64,000 bases of DNA from Bin127 sp965203505 (GTDB lineage Bacteria > Chloroflexota > Dehalococcoidia > Lucifugimonadales > Lucifugimonadaceae), in NCBI GenBank assembly GCA_965203505.1, contig OZ241880.1, positions 2,790,001 through 2,854,000 on the forward strand. The letters are read 5' to 3'. The notes under the pieces were generated by a model. It was not told the origin of the DNA, did not search any database, and worked only from the letters and a program-made list of their open reading frames with translations. A program made the translations under genes and the position numbers. This document shows, one piece after another, positions 34,012 through 42,778 of the stretch (position 1 is the stretch's first letter; each line of letters opens with the position of its first letter).

Positions 34012-34709
34012 TCGCTTGATTCACCCTCGGTCTCGGTTTCCGTTTGGGTTTCTACTTCGGCAATGGGCGCTGCTTCGGGCGCTGCTTCGGGTTGGTCTTC
34101 GGATTCTGAAGATTCTTCGCTGACCGCCGTCAGTTCCGGCTTGTGCAAAGTGTCCAAACCAAGTCTGCGAGCTCGTTCTGTCTGAGGGTCTCTGAGCATC
34201 GCGAGCGCCTTTATCGTGGCACGCACCGTATTCACCGGGTTGTTGCCGCCAAAAGTCTTGGACAATACGTCTCGTATGCCGGCTGCTTCGATGACCGCAC
34301 GGACCCCACCACCAGCGATCACTCCGGTGCCGGGTGCCGCAGGTAACAGCAGCACTTTCGCGCTGCCATATTTTGCGAATACTTCGTGCGGGATCGTCCC
34401 GTTTTTGGTCACGACGGGTTGCATCGCCTTTTCGGCGTTTTGCCGACCTTTACGCACAGCATCCGGTACTGAAGCTGCCTTTCCAAGTGCGGCACCAACT
34501 TTGCCTTCGTAATCGCCGACGACCATCATGGCGCTGAAAGAAAGGTTGCGACCACCTTTGACGACTTTAGACACGCGACGGATCTTGACCGCGCGTTCGA
34601 AAAGTTCCGGCCCCTCGGGCGCTTCGTCGCGACGGGGCCTCCGCCGCTGCCTTCCACGACGGTCGCCGTCGGATCGACGCTCACGAGATGTGTTGGTCTG
34701 AGTAACCAT
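34008..34709 (-). CDS. rpsE: 30S ribosomal protein S5 with long acidic C-terminal tail
   Basis: 233 residues against the usual ~165-170. The core is normal: KVVKGGRNLSFSAMMVVGD, VGAALGKAASVPDAVRKG, AAPGTGVIAGGGVRAVIEAA and TVRATIKALAMLRDP. A very Arg-rich N-terminus (~25 residues) precedes it, and a Glu/Ser/Ala/Pro tail of ~45 residues follows, ending in alternating Thr-Glu. The tail is outside any known S5 function and is probably disordered. Confidence 0.96.
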   Translation of the reverse strand: MVTQTNTSRERRSDGDRRGRQRRRPRRDEAPEGPELFERAVKIRRVSKVVKGGRNLSFSAMMVVGDYEGKVGAALGKAASVPDAVRKGRQNAEKAMQPVVTKNGTIPHEVFAKYGSAKVLLLPAAPGTGVIAGGGVRAVIEAAGIRDVLSKTFGGNNPVNTVRATIKALAMLRDPQTERARRLGLDTLHKPELTAVSEESSESEDQPEAAPEAAPIAEVETQTETETEGESSE

Positions 34710-34711
34710 AG

Positions 34712-35068
34712 TTAGAAGTCGAGACCCTCCTCACGAGCCGCGTCGGCCAGTGCTTTGACGCGTCCGTGATACTGGTATCCGCCGCGGTCGAACACAACCT
34801 TTTTGACACCGAGTTCGAGCGCTTTTTTCGCCACCGAAGTGCCAACGCCTCTAGCGACTTCGATCTTTCCGGGCGCATCAGAAACAGCTTCTGCGGAAGA
34901 CGCGCTGACCAACGTGTGGCCGGCCTCGTCATCGATGATTTGTGCATAAATCTGCTTGTTGCTTCGGAATACCGAGAGGCGCGGACGATCGCCGCCGCCA
35001 GCTACTCGCCGCCGGACACGTCGGTGCCGGATCCATCGGGGACGGTTGTCAAATTTACGGTTAGCCAT
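34712..35068 (-). CDS. rplR: 50S ribosomal protein L18
   Basis: 118 residues. RRVRRRVAGGGDRPRLSVFR, NKQIYAQIIDDEAGHTLVSA and VFDRGGYQYHGRVKALADAA are diagnostic. L18 binds 5S rRNA. Two bases upstream of rpsE. Confidence 0.96.
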   Translation of the reverse strand: MANRKFDNRPRWIRHRRVRRRVAGGGDRPRLSVFRSNKQIYAQIIDDEAGHTLVSASSAEAVSDAPGKIEVARGVGTSVAKKALELGVKKVVFDRGGYQYHGRVKALADAAREEGLDF

Positions 35069-35075
35069 ATCTCAG

Positions 35076-35645
35076 TTAAGCTCCCACACCAGCAACTGTC
35101 TTGCCGACGCGCAGTCGCAGTTGTTCGCCTTCGTAGGCAATTCCGAACAACGGGATCCGGCCCGCTTTGCTCTGGAAACGGCTCGGTTTCCGAACCGCTC
35201 GAATGGTGGCTGCTTGCTGACCGACTGCCTGTTTGTCGGGCCCAGAAACAGTGATCGTCGTGTTCCCCTCGACACCCAATGTGTTGGCTCCGATCGGTTC
35301 GATTTCAACTGGATGCGAGTATCCGGCGAGCAGTTCCAATCCTTTGCCTTTTTGCGACGCACGGTAACCGGTTCCGTACATGATCAGACGTTTCGAATAT
35401 CCTTCGCTGACGCCGACGACCATATTGTTCAGAAGGCTGCGAAGCAACCCGTGCAGCGCTCGCTGTTCGCCGGAATCGTTGGAGCGCGTGACGATGACTT
35501 CCGATCCTTCGACCGCGACATTTATGCCGCGATGAACTTTTTGGCTCAACTCGCCTAGTCGGCCCTTGACGGTGACGACATTTCCATCGACTTTGACGTC
35601 GACGCCGCTCGGCAGGGTAATCGGGCTCTTTCCAACTCTTGACAC
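35076..35645 (-). CDS. rplF: 50S ribosomal protein L6
   Basis: 189 residues, GTG start (SRVGKSPITLPSGVDVKV). Two L6 domains with SNDSGEQRALHGLLRSLLNN and the second KRLIMYGTGYRASQKGKGLE. The C-terminus is slightly unusual: the conserved GQxAAxIRxxRxPxxY region reads VGQQAATIRAVRKPSRFQSK and is followed by RIPLFGIAYEGEQLRLR rather than a short KGKGIRY end. Confidence 0.95.
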   Translation of the reverse strand: MSRVGKSPITLPSGVDVKVDGNVVTVKGRLGELSQKVHRGINVAVEGSEVIVTRSNDSGEQRALHGLLRSLLNNMVVGVSEGYSKRLIMYGTGYRASQKGKGLELLAGYSHPVEIEPIGANTLGVEGNTTITVSGPDKQAVGQQAATIRAVRKPSRFQSKAGRIPLFGIAYEGEQLRLRVGKTVAGVGA

Positions 35646-35682
35646 TTCAATCTATTCCGATCGGATTTACGTACGAATCAAA

Positions 35683-36111
35683 TCACCAGACGTAGAACAG
35701 CAACTCGCCGCCCACACCGGATCGCCGGGCCTGGTCCGAAGTCATCACGCCTTTCGAAGTGGATAGAAAGGCGACTCCGCGACCGCCGAAGTACCGGGGG
35801 ATTTCGTTTTTGCCGACGTATATCCGTCGACCTGGCTTGCTGACGCGTTTCAGTCCTGTAATCACCGACTCTTCGGTGTCGTCGTAGTAACGCAGCGTGA
35901 CCTCGAAATCGGCTTTTGCGCCATTGCGAGTGGTCGTCACATTACTGATGAAACCTTCGTCGCGCATCAAGCGCAACAGTGAGCGTTTCAAGTTCGAATG
36001 CGGTATGGAAACCGAATCGTGGTGGGACATCACCGCGTTGCGAATACGGGTCAGCATGTCTGATATGGGGTCGGTGACTGGCATTTCAGTTAGGTAGGAT
36101 GTCTCGGACAT
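35683..36111 (-). CDS. rpsH: 30S ribosomal protein S8
   Basis: 142 residues from ATG 36111, or 133 from ATG 36084 (MPVTDPISDMLTRIRNAVMS), which fits the family start better; neither has a strong ribosome-binding site. The C-terminal GVAFLSTSKGVMTSDQARRS, with the conserved STSxG motif, and GGELLFYVW confirm S8, which binds the centre of 16S rRNA and often controls the spc operon. Confidence 0.95.
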   Translation of the reverse strand: MSETSYLTEMPVTDPISDMLTRIRNAVMSHHDSVSIPHSNLKRSLLRLMRDEGFISNVTTTRNGAKADFEVTLRYYDDTEESVITGLKRVSKPGRRIYVGKNEIPRYFGGRGVAFLSTSKGVMTSDQARRSGVGGELLFYVW

Positions 36112-36124
36112 CCGAATTTTGGTT

Positions 36125-36430
36125 TTAAAGGCTAGCTTTTCTGATTCCGGGCAAGTTTCCGAGCAACGCTTGTTCCCGGAAAACCACTCGGCACATTCCG
36201 AAGAATCGGATGTAGCCACGCGGACGGCCGGTTGCGAAACATCGATTCCGCTTGCGCACGTGGCTGGAGTTTTTCGGCAAAAGATGCAACCGGCGCCGGG
36301 CCTCCATCTGCTCTTCGAACGAACGTTGAGGATCGTTCGCCAATCGTTTGAGTTCGGCCCGCTGTGCAGCGTATTTCGCTGCAAGTTCGGCGCGCTTTTT
36401 CTCTCGTTCGATTATCGCCTTGCGGGCCAT
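36125..36430 (-). CDS. rpsN: 30S ribosomal protein S14, zinc-free long type
   Basis: 101 residues: MARKAIIEREKKRAELAAKY at the start, RNRCFATGRPRGYIRFFGMC and GIRKASL at the end. The long form lacking paired CxxC zinc ligands (C-minus) is present, matching the cysteine-free L36 in the same operon. Confidence 0.95.
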   Translation of the reverse strand: MARKAIIEREKKRAELAAKYAAQRAELKRLANDPQRSFEEQMEARRRLHLLPKNSSHVRKRNRCFATGRPRGYIRFFGMCRVVFREQALLGNLPGIRKASL

Positions 36431-36491
36431 ATCTTCAGGGTCTCTTGTCTTCGTGCCGAACTGATCGGCATTTGGTTGTCTCGGGGTCGAA

Positions 36492-37070
36492 TCAGCGTCT
36501 GATCACAAAGGGCATACCCAAGAGCTCGAGTAGCCTGCGACCTTCTTCGTCGGTGCGAGCTGTGGTCACGATCACGACCTGCAAGCCTCGCAACCGATCT
36601 ATTTGATTGTAGTCAATCTCCGGAAACACAACTTGCTCGGTCAGGCCCAAGCTGTAGTTGCCGTTGCCGTCGAAAGAGTTTCTGCTAGTACCACGGAAGT
36701 CGCGGACACGTGGCAAAGCAACGTTCACCAAGCGGTCGTAGAACTGCCACATTCTGTGCGAACGTAAGGTCACAGACGCTCCAACGGGCATACCTGTGCG
36801 CAGCTTGAAGTTGGCGATCGACTTCTTGGCGCGGTTGACGACGGGTTTCTGGCCAGTTATCGTGGCCAAGTCATCAGTCGCCGCGTCGATAGCATTCGAG
36901 TTGTCGATCGCTTCGCCCAATCCGATGTTGACGATGATTTTGTCGAGGCTCGGAAGCTGAAGCGGATTTGTGTACCCGAATTCTCGGGTCAACACCGGCA
37001 CCACTTCCGAGCGGTAGCGCGAAAGCAATCGGGGCATAGTCATGGTCGCGCTGCCGTTGGTATCAGCCAT
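36492..37070 (-). CDS. rplE: 50S ribosomal protein L5
   Basis: 192 residues from MADTNGSATMTMPRLLSRYR. KIIVNIGLGEA, ITGQKPVVNRAKKSIANFKL, GMPVGASVTLRSHRMWQFYD and GLTEQVVFPEID are characteristic. L5 binds 5S rRNA and P-site tRNA. Its start overlaps the rplX stop by eight bases, so a longer frame is unnecessary. Confidence 0.96.
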   Translation of the reverse strand: MADTNGSATMTMPRLLSRYRSEVVPVLTREFGYTNPLQLPSLDKIIVNIGLGEAIDNSNAIDAATDDLATITGQKPVVNRAKKSIANFKLRTGMPVGASVTLRSHRMWQFYDRLVNVALPRVRDFRGTSRNSFDGNGNYSLGLTEQVVFPEIDYNQIDRLRGLQVVIVTTARTDEEGRRLLELLGMPFVIRR

Positions 37071-37374
37071 TGCGCGCTCCTTTGACAGTTCGAACGCGGG
37101 TGCCGTCTTCGAGCTCTCGCCATCGAACTCGCCCAACCTCTCCAGTGTCAGCGTCAACTAACACGACGTTTGAGAGGTGGATCGAAGCCTCGCCCTCGAT
37201 TATTCCGGTCTGCATGACGCCGCTCCGTCGTCCCATGTGGCGTTTGACGATGTTGACGCCTTCAACGAATACGCGCTGTTTTTTGAGATTGACGGCGATC
37301 ACTTCGCCGCGCGCGCCCTTGTCCTTGCCGGACACGACAAGGACGGTATCTCCCCTTTTGATTTTGTTAGGCAT
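37063..37374 (-). CDS. rplX: 50S ribosomal protein L24
   Basis: 103 residues. The KOW motif lies at the N-terminus (KRGDTVLVVSGKDKGARGEV), followed by VFVEGVNIVKRHM. It assists early 50S assembly. Overlaps rplE by eight bases. Confidence 0.96.
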   Translation of the reverse strand: MPNKIKRGDTVLVVSGKDKGARGEVIAVNLKKQRVFVEGVNIVKRHMGRRSGVMQTGIIEGEASIHLSNVVLVDADTGEVGRVRWRELEDGTRVRTVKGARNG

Positions 37375-37381
37375 TTTCCGG

Positions 37382-37750
37382 TTAAAGGACTTCTGGAGCT
37401 AAAGAGACGATGCGGTTGAATTCTCGTTCGCGCAGTTCGCGGGCGACAGGGCCAAAGATTCGGGTGCCCCTCGGGTTCCCGTCGTCCGCCACGATCACGC
37501 AAGCATTGTCGTCGAACTTGATATACGAACCGTCCGGCCTTCGGTACTCTTTGACGGTTCGCACGATGACCGCACGAACTACCTCGTGCATGCCCACCGT
37601 TCCACCAGGCTGCGCGTCTTTGACTGAGCAGGTGATGATGTCGCCTAAACCAGCGTAGCGACGGTTGCCGGACCCAGTCATATTTATGCAGAGCACCTCT
37701 CGGGCTCCTGAATTGTCCGCTACCCTGAGGCGCGACTCTCGCTGGATCAC
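37382..37750 (-). CDS. rplN: 50S ribosomal protein L14
   Basis: 122 residues, GTG start overlapping the rpsQ stop as GTGA. RLRVADNSGAREVLCINM, TVKEYRRPDGSYIKFDDNAC, and GTRIFGPVARELREREFNRI are diagnostic. L14 lies at the subunit interface. Confidence 0.97.
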   Translation of the reverse strand: MIQRESRLRVADNSGAREVLCINMTGSGNRRYAGLGDIITCSVKDAQPGGTVGMHEVVRAVIVRTVKEYRRPDGSYIKFDDNACVIVADDGNPRGTRIFGPVARELREREFNRIVSLAPEVL

Positions 37751-38064
37751 TGCACTTCTCCAAGTGAAACGTCTTGCTGATCGATCTCGGTCGGCGCGTC
37801 GCTCGGATCAACGACGTCTACGCGTTCGATGATCCGCCGGAGTCGCCACCGCTTGGTCTTCGACAACGGCCGATGCTCTTCGATAACCACGCGATCGCCG
37901 ATGGAAGCTTCGTTCAGTTCGTCGTGCGCCACGAATTTCGTGATCCGACGCCGGTGACGTTTGTACACGCGGTGCCGTTGAGACCACGAATATGCGACGA
38001 CAATCGTCTTATCGTTTTTGTCGCGTATCACCGTGCCGGTGCGGGTCTTGCGTATTCCTGCCAT
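37747..38064 (-). CDS. rpsQ: 30S ribosomal protein S17
   Basis: 105 residues, about 20 longer than usual because of an acidic tail (DPSDAPTEIDQQDVSLGEVQ). RTRTGTVIRDKNDKTIVVAY, HDELNEASIGDRVVIEEHRP and LSKTKRWRLRRIIE are the family core. It binds the 5' domain of 16S rRNA. Confidence 0.95.
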   Translation of the reverse strand: MAGIRKTRTGTVIRDKNDKTIVVAYSWSQRHRVYKRHRRRITKFVAHDELNEASIGDRVVIEEHRPLSKTKRWRLRRIIERVDVVDPSDAPTEIDQQDVSLGEVQ

Positions 38065-38110
38065 AGGTTGGGGTTTCCTCGATCTGCAAAAGTGATCTGA
38101 GTGTTATCTG

Positions 38111-38332
38111 TTACGCCGCGTCCTCGCTCAAACCAAGCTGTTGGACAATCTGCCGTTCTCTGATAACAGTGTGGATCCGGGCGATGGTGCGTCTCGTGTC
38201 TTTGAGTGCGTTGGAGTTGGTCAACTGGCGCGTGGTCTTTTGGAAGCGCAAGTTCATCAAAGCGCGTTCCTGCTCCATGAGCTCGCGCCAGAGCTCATCG
38301 TTGTCCAATTCTCTTACTTCTGAGATATGCAT
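38111..38332 (-). CDS. rpmC: 50S ribosomal protein L29
   Basis: 73 residues. ELWRELMEQERALMNLRFQK and TRRTIARIHTVIRERQ match L29, a two-helix protein at the exit tunnel. Between rplP and rpsQ as usual. Confidence 0.94.
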   Translation of the reverse strand: MHISEVRELDNDELWRELMEQERALMNLRFQKTTRQLTNSNALKDTRRTIARIHTVIRERQIVQQLGLSEDAA

Positions 38333-38366
38333 AGTGCTCGATTACCTGATGCCAAAAATGCGTGGA

Positions 38367-38783
38367 CTAAAGCTCATCCGCCCGAGATACGATCTTCACA
38401 GGCACCGGCAGTTTGGCACCGGCACGACGCAAAGCTTCGCGTGCGTCAGATTCGGGAACGTCGGCGATCTCGTACATGATTCGCCCACGCCTCACGGGCG
38501 CAACCCAGTGATCTATCGCGCCCTTGCCGCCGCCCATGCGGGTCTCGGCCGGACGTGATGAAACCGGTTTGTCTGGGAAAATTCGGATCCACACCTGACC
38601 ACCACGCTGAACGTAACCAGTGATGGCGCGTCGGCCGGACTCGATCTGCCTCGACGTAATCCAACTCGCTTCTAGAGCTTTGAGGCCAAAGTCGCCGAAG
38701 GCCAGCTTGCTTCCGCGATTAGCTACGCCGTTCATTTTGCCGCGTTGCTGCTTGCGGAATTTGGTTCTCCTTGGCTGTAACAT
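38367..38783 (-). CDS. rplP: 50S ribosomal protein L16
   Basis: 138 residues. MLQPRRTKFRKQQRGKMNGV, RRAITGYVQRGGQVWIRIFP and RMGGGKGAIDHWVAPVRRGR are diagnostic. L16 helps shape the A site and peptidyl-transferase region. Confidence 0.96.
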   Translation of the reverse strand: MLQPRRTKFRKQQRGKMNGVANRGSKLAFGDFGLKALEASWITSRQIESGRRAITGYVQRGGQVWIRIFPDKPVSSRPAETRMGGGKGAIDHWVAPVRRGRIMYEIADVPESDAREALRRAGAKLPVPVKIVSRADEL

Positions 38784-38834
38784 CGTTCGTGATCCTCAGT
38801 CGCTCCATCGCGGTCGCGCGAAAAGAGCTTGTAC

Positions 38835-39548
38835 CTAACTCCGGTGCCTCGGCGCTCGACCCAAACCGATAGGCGACACTCCGCCCGACGAAAGGTCTCT
38901 TTGCTGTCGGCCGTCGGCAGGCATGTCGCCGGTGAAAATCCAAACTTTGATGCCGATGACACCAAAGGTCGTGTGCGCTTCAGAAATGGCGAAGTCGATC
39001 TTCGCTCTCAGCGTGTGGAGCGGTACTCGACCCTCCATCTGCTTGTCGACCCGAGCAATCTCAGCGCCGCCAAGACGTCCAGCGACGACGACCTTGATGC
39101 CTTCCGCACCGGAGTCCATGGTGCGTTGCATCGCCATACGCACCGCTCGGCGGTACGGAATGCGGCGCTCGAGCTGTTCGGCGAGGCTGGCGCCGACCAA
39201 TTTGGCGTCGAGTTCCGGAACTTTGATCTCGTTGGCGGAGATCCTGACGCGTCGCCGCGTTGCGCGTTCGATCACGTGCCGCAGACGATCGATACGTTGA
39301 CCGTTCCTGCCAATGATGATGCCGGGCCGGCTCGTGTATACGTTGATGCTCATTTCGCCGCCACCGCGGTCGATATCGACTCGGGAAATCGCCCCTTCGC
39401 CTTGATATTCGTCTGCCACGATCTGGCGGATCTTGTAGTCTTCTTGCACCAAGCTCCGGTAACCCTCGGGTTTGCCGGCGAACCAGTTCGAACGCCATTC
39501 GGCCGACACGCCGAGGCGGAAACCTATCGGATGTGTTTTCTGTCCCAT
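38835..39548 (-). CDS. rpsC: 30S ribosomal protein S3
   Basis: 237 residues. MGQKTHPIGFRLGVSAEWRS starts it; a KH domain with RPGIIIGRNGQRIDRLRHVI follows, and the C-terminal domain has GAEGIKVVVAGRLGGAEIAR. S3 lines the mRNA entry tunnel and has helicase activity with S4. Confidence 0.96.
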   Translation of the reverse strand: MGQKTHPIGFRLGVSAEWRSNWFAGKPEGYRSLVQEDYKIRQIVADEYQGEGAISRVDIDRGGGEMSINVYTSRPGIIIGRNGQRIDRLRHVIERATRRRVRISANEIKVPELDAKLVGASLAEQLERRIPYRRAVRMAMQRTMDSGAEGIKVVVAGRLGGAEIARVDKQMEGRVPLHTLRAKIDFAISEAHTTFGVIGIKVWIFTGDMPADGRQQRDLSSGGVSPIGLGRAPRHRS

Positions 39549-39596
39549 CTGTTATCCGATCTTCCGAAGTAGATGCAATCTATCCGAAGCCTGTGG

Positions 39597-39926
39597 CTAC
39601 TCTTCGTCTACCTCGATTGTGATGTTTGATGTCGGGCGGTTGAACGCTCCTGCTCGACCGCGAGCTCTGGGCCGAAATCTGCGCATGGTGATCGATTTAT
39701 CGGCGATGATGCGTTTGATCACTAACGATTCTCGATCTTGTAAATCGTTGTTCTCCGCATTCGCAGCGGCGGAGTTCAACACCTTGTAGATGATGTGTGC
39801 GCTCGGGGTCGTCATATAGCGCAGATATCCCAGCGCCTCGTCAACATTCATACCGCGCAATTCATCCATCACAAGTCGCAACTTGTGAACTGAAACTCCT
39901 ACATTCTTGGCTCGTGCGATCGCCAT
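39597..39926 (-). CDS. rplV: 50S ribosomal protein L22
   Basis: 109 residues. VSVHKLRLVMDELRGMNVDE, VLNSAAANAENN and MRRFRPRARGRAGAFNRPTS correspond to L22, whose extended loop contributes to the exit tunnel. Between rpsS and rpsC. Confidence 0.96.
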   Translation of the reverse strand: MAIARAKNVGVSVHKLRLVMDELRGMNVDEALGYLRYMTTPSAHIIYKVLNSAAANAENNDLQDRESLVIKRIIADKSITMRRFRPRARGRAGAFNRPTSNITIEVDEE

Positions 39927-39938
39927 CGCTTCTGATCC

Positions 39939-40202
39939 TCAACGGTTCCCGGAATGAGATCGGAACACTCGCGTTGCTGCGAATTCGCCTAATCGGTGTC
40001 CGACCATGTTTTCGGTAACGAGTACGGGCACGAAGGTTCGACCGTTGTGGACCGCAAACGTCAATCCCACCATGTCAGGCATGATCGTCGAGGCTCGGGC
40101 CCACGTTCTAATCGCGCCACGTGTTCGTTCGCGACGCGCGCGATTAACCTTCTTCATCAATTTGGGGTCTATAAAAGGCCCCTTTTTGACTGATCTGCTC
40201 AT
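39939..40202 (-). CDS. rpsS: 30S ribosomal protein S19
   Basis: 87 residues. MSRSVKKGPFIDPKLMKKVN, WARASTIMPDMVGLTFAVHN and GHRLGEFAATRVFRSH are diagnostic. S19 pairs with S13 in the 30S head. Confidence 0.97.
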   Translation of the reverse strand: MSRSVKKGPFIDPKLMKKVNRARRERTRGAIRTWARASTIMPDMVGLTFAVHNGRTFVPVLVTENMVGHRLGEFAATRVFRSHSGNR

Positions 40203-40248
40203 GTTTCGCTAACTCGCTCCTGATTCTGGCAGTTGCGCCTAACCATCA

Positions 40249-41076
40249 TCAACGTTCGTAACGGCGGCGACGGATGAACTTGTCGGTCCGCTTGTTCCTA
40301 CGCGTCTTGTACCCAAGCGTGGGTTTGCCCCACGGCGTCTTTGGTTTCGAGAAACCGATGCCTGATCGCCCTTCTCCGCCACCGTGCGGGTGTGCGTCTG
40401 GGGCCATCGCGGTTCCTCTAACGCTGGGACGCTTCCCACGGTGCCGAGAGCGTCCAGCTTTCCCAAGTTTGATGTTCTTGTGATCCGGGTTCGATACGAC
40501 TCCGATGGTTGCCCGGCACTCTTGCCGAACCTGTCGCATTTCGCCCGAGGGTAGTCTGAGAAGGATGAACGTCCCCTCATGCGCCATGACTTGAGCGCCG
40601 GTTCCCGCTCCCTTGGCGAGTTGACCGCCGCTCCCGGGCGTCATCTCGATGTTGTGAACCATGGTTCCTTGCGGGATGTTCATCAATGGCTTGGCATTGC
40701 CCGGCAGATCCGGAGCGTTTGGCCCAGACTCGACTTTCCTGCCGACTGCAAGACCTTGCGGAGCAACGATGTAAGCCTTTTCCCCGTCCTCGTATCGAAT
40801 CAACGCGATACGTGCACTTCGGTTGGGGTCGTACTCAATGGAAAGCACCTCGGCAACTCCGCCGCGGGCGCGTTTGAAATCGACCATGCGGTACCGGCGT
40901 TTGTGGCCGCCGCCCCGACGCCGAACCGTGATTCGCCCTTTGTTGTTGCGGCCGCCCTTCTTCACCATCGGCGCCAACAGCGACTTCTCCGGACGTTTCT
41001 TGGTGATGTCCGCAAAATCGTCCACAACATTGTTGCGGCGACCCGGTGATGTGGGTTTGTGTTCCTTCAGTGGCAT
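40249..41076 (-). CDS. rplB: 50S ribosomal protein L2
   Basis: 275 residues, standard. GGRNNKGRITVRRRGGGHKR, YRMVDFKRARGGVAEVLSIE and the peptidyl-transferase-associated RGTAMAPDAHPHGGGEGRSG (with the functionally important His) are present. Confidence 0.97.
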   Translation of the reverse strand: MPLKEHKPTSPGRRNNVVDDFADITKKRPEKSLLAPMVKKGGRNNKGRITVRRRGGGHKRRYRMVDFKRARGGVAEVLSIEYDPNRSARIALIRYEDGEKAYIVAPQGLAVGRKVESGPNAPDLPGNAKPLMNIPQGTMVHNIEMTPGSGGQLAKGAGTGAQVMAHEGTFILLRLPSGEMRQVRQECRATIGVVSNPDHKNIKLGKAGRSRHRGKRPSVRGTAMAPDAHPHGGGEGRSGIGFSKPKTPWGKPTLGYKTRRNKRTDKFIRRRRYER

Positions 41077-41093
41077 ATCGTGAAATCCGTCGG

Positions 41094-41378
41094 TTACGCG
41101 CCTTCGAACAGGACTATGGTGTCGCCCGGTGCCAGTGTGACGATGGCGCGTTTGACGTCAGGTCGTTTCTTCTCGCGGAACCCGCGACGCTTCATCTTGC
41201 CGCGCCTGCGGTAGGTGCTTACGGATTCCACGCTTACGTCAAAAGCCCATTCGACGGCCCTTGCGATATCGTATTTGTTCGCTTTCATATCGACGTCGAA
41301 GACGTAGCGACGCTGCTCATTGAGCATCGTCGATTTTTCGGTGATGACAGGACGTTGCAGCACTCGCGCGATTTTCAT
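41094..41378 (-). CDS. rplW: 50S ribosomal protein L23
   Basis: 94 residues. VLQRPVITEKSTMLNEQRRY, VDMKANKYDIARAVEWAFDV and a basic loop identify L23, the docking site for trigger factor and SRP. Its ATG overlaps the rplD stop by four bases. Confidence 0.95.
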   Translation of the reverse strand: MKIARVLQRPVITEKSTMLNEQRRYVFDVDMKANKYDIARAVEWAFDVSVESVSTYRRRGKMKRRGFREKKRPDVKRAIVTLAPGDTIVLFEGA

Positions 41379-42016
41379 ACCTCGGCCTCCGCTGTGTCAT
41401 CCCACAAACTGTCGATCCGCTCAACCGCGCCTCGAGTAGCCACGATATTTCCGGCCGATGCCGCGCTCGTGGCGTTCAATCCATCTGCGAATATCACGTC
41501 AACCTTTTCAGCGCCTCGGACCGACAGAACGACGTCTTGGTCGTTCGCCTCGACTACCAACAGAGTTCGTCCCCTCAGCTCCAGCGCAGAGACCAGATCG
41601 ACCACGTTTTTAGTTCGCGGTCCGTCGATTTCGAACTCGTCGAGTATCGTCAATCGTTCTTCGCGCACCTTGTCGCTCAGCGCAACCCTCAACGCCTGGC
41701 GCCTCATCTTCTTCGGAATCCGTTGTCGATAGCTGCGACTGTGCGGGCCGAAGATAACACCACCACCGACCATCGTCGGTGATTTTCGGCTACCCACTCT
41801 TGCACGCCCGCTGTGTTTCTGGCCCCGCAACTTGCGGGTCGAGTACGAGACTTGCCCTCGAGTTTTCGATTCGTGTGTCCCTTGGCGCCGGTTCGCCAAT
41901 TGAGCAACCACAACCTGTTGCAGGAGCGAATCGTTTGACGGCGCAGACCAAACGCGTTCGCTGACGTCGACGCTTCCGACGACGTCGCCTGACCGATTCT
42001 TGACTTCTAATTCCAT
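41375..42016 (-). CDS. rplD: 50S ribosomal protein L4
   Basis: 213 residues. NRRQGTHESKTRGQVSYSTR, KLRGQKHSGRARVGSRKSPT, GGVIFGPHSRSYRQRIPKKM are the conserved loop of L4, which reaches into the exit tunnel and autoregulates S10 operons in other bacteria. Confidence 0.96.
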   Translation of the reverse strand: MELEVKNRSGDVVGSVDVSERVWSAPSNDSLLQQVVVAQLANRRQGTHESKTRGQVSYSTRKLRGQKHSGRARVGSRKSPTMVGGGVIFGPHSRSYRQRIPKKMRRQALRVALSDKVREERLTILDEFEIDGPRTKNVVDLVSALELRGRTLLVVEANDQDVVLSVRGAEKVDVIFADGLNATSAASAGNIVATRGAVERIDSLWDDTAEAEV

Positions 42017-42030
42017 TTCTCAGATCCGCC

Positions 42031-42726
42031 TCAACCCTGCTTTTCGATTCGAACTACGCTGTTGCGCGCGCCTGGCACCGAACCGGTAACCAGAACATAG
42101 TTGTTGCCTGCGTCGACGCTCGCGACCGAAAGGCCTCGAGTCGTAACGGTACGAGCGCCCATGTGACCGGCCATTCGGGTGCCAGGCCAGACGCGTCCTG
42201 GGAACGTGCCGGCACCTACTGATCCTGGAGCGCGGTGCCTGTCCGACTGGCCGTGAGTCTTCGGCCCGCCGGCGAAACCGTGACGTTTGACGCCGCCCTG
42301 AAAACCTTTTCCTTTGGAAGTCGCCGTCACCTTCACCATGTCGCCAGCGTTGAACACGTTGGCGCGAATCTCTTGCCCCACTTCATATTCGCCGAGGTCG
42401 GTCACTTTGAATTCTTGGAGGTGCCTGTAACTACCGTTGGAGCGTTCGAAATGCCCTCGCATAGGCATGTTGACCTTGTTCGCGCGCAAGAAACCGACCT
42501 GCACCGCCTGATAGCCATCGCGCTGATCGGTCTTGACCTGAGTGACCACACATGGGCCGACCTCAACCATCGTCACCGCGCTCGCACGGCCCGCGTCATC
42601 ATAGATCGTCGTCATACCGATTTTGCGTCCTAGCAAACCCGGCATTGATTGCGGCGCTTCGGGAACGGCGTTGTCGGCAGCGTCTGCCGGCTCACTATCC
42701 ACTCTTTCTTGTTGTTCGGTCGTCAT
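42031..42726 (-). CDS. rplC: 50S ribosomal protein L3 with N-terminal acidic extension
   Basis: 231 residues. The core begins MPGLLGRKIGMTTIYDDAGR (residue 28); residues 1-27 are an acidic, Ala/Glu/Pro-rich extension. The GFQGGVKRHGFAGGPKTHGQ loop and GTFPGRVWPGTRMAGHMGAR are diagnostic. A GCGAGAG run directly precedes the ATG, while nothing suitable precedes Met28, so the long form is favoured. Confidence 0.95.
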   Translation of the reverse strand: MTTEQQERVDSEPADAADNAVPEAPQSMPGLLGRKIGMTTIYDDAGRASAVTMVEVGPCVVTQVKTDQRDGYQAVQVGFLRANKVNMPMRGHFERSNGSYRHLQEFKVTDLGEYEVGQEIRANVFNAGDMVKVTATSKGKGFQGGVKRHGFAGGPKTHGQSDRHRAPGSVGAGTFPGRVWPGTRMAGHMGARTVTTRGLSVASVDAGNNYVLVTGSVPGARNSVVRIEKQG

Positions 42727-42778
42727 CTCTCGCCGTTCAGATCAAAAAGCCGAGCGTCCTGTTCGGGCCGCTACGGCT

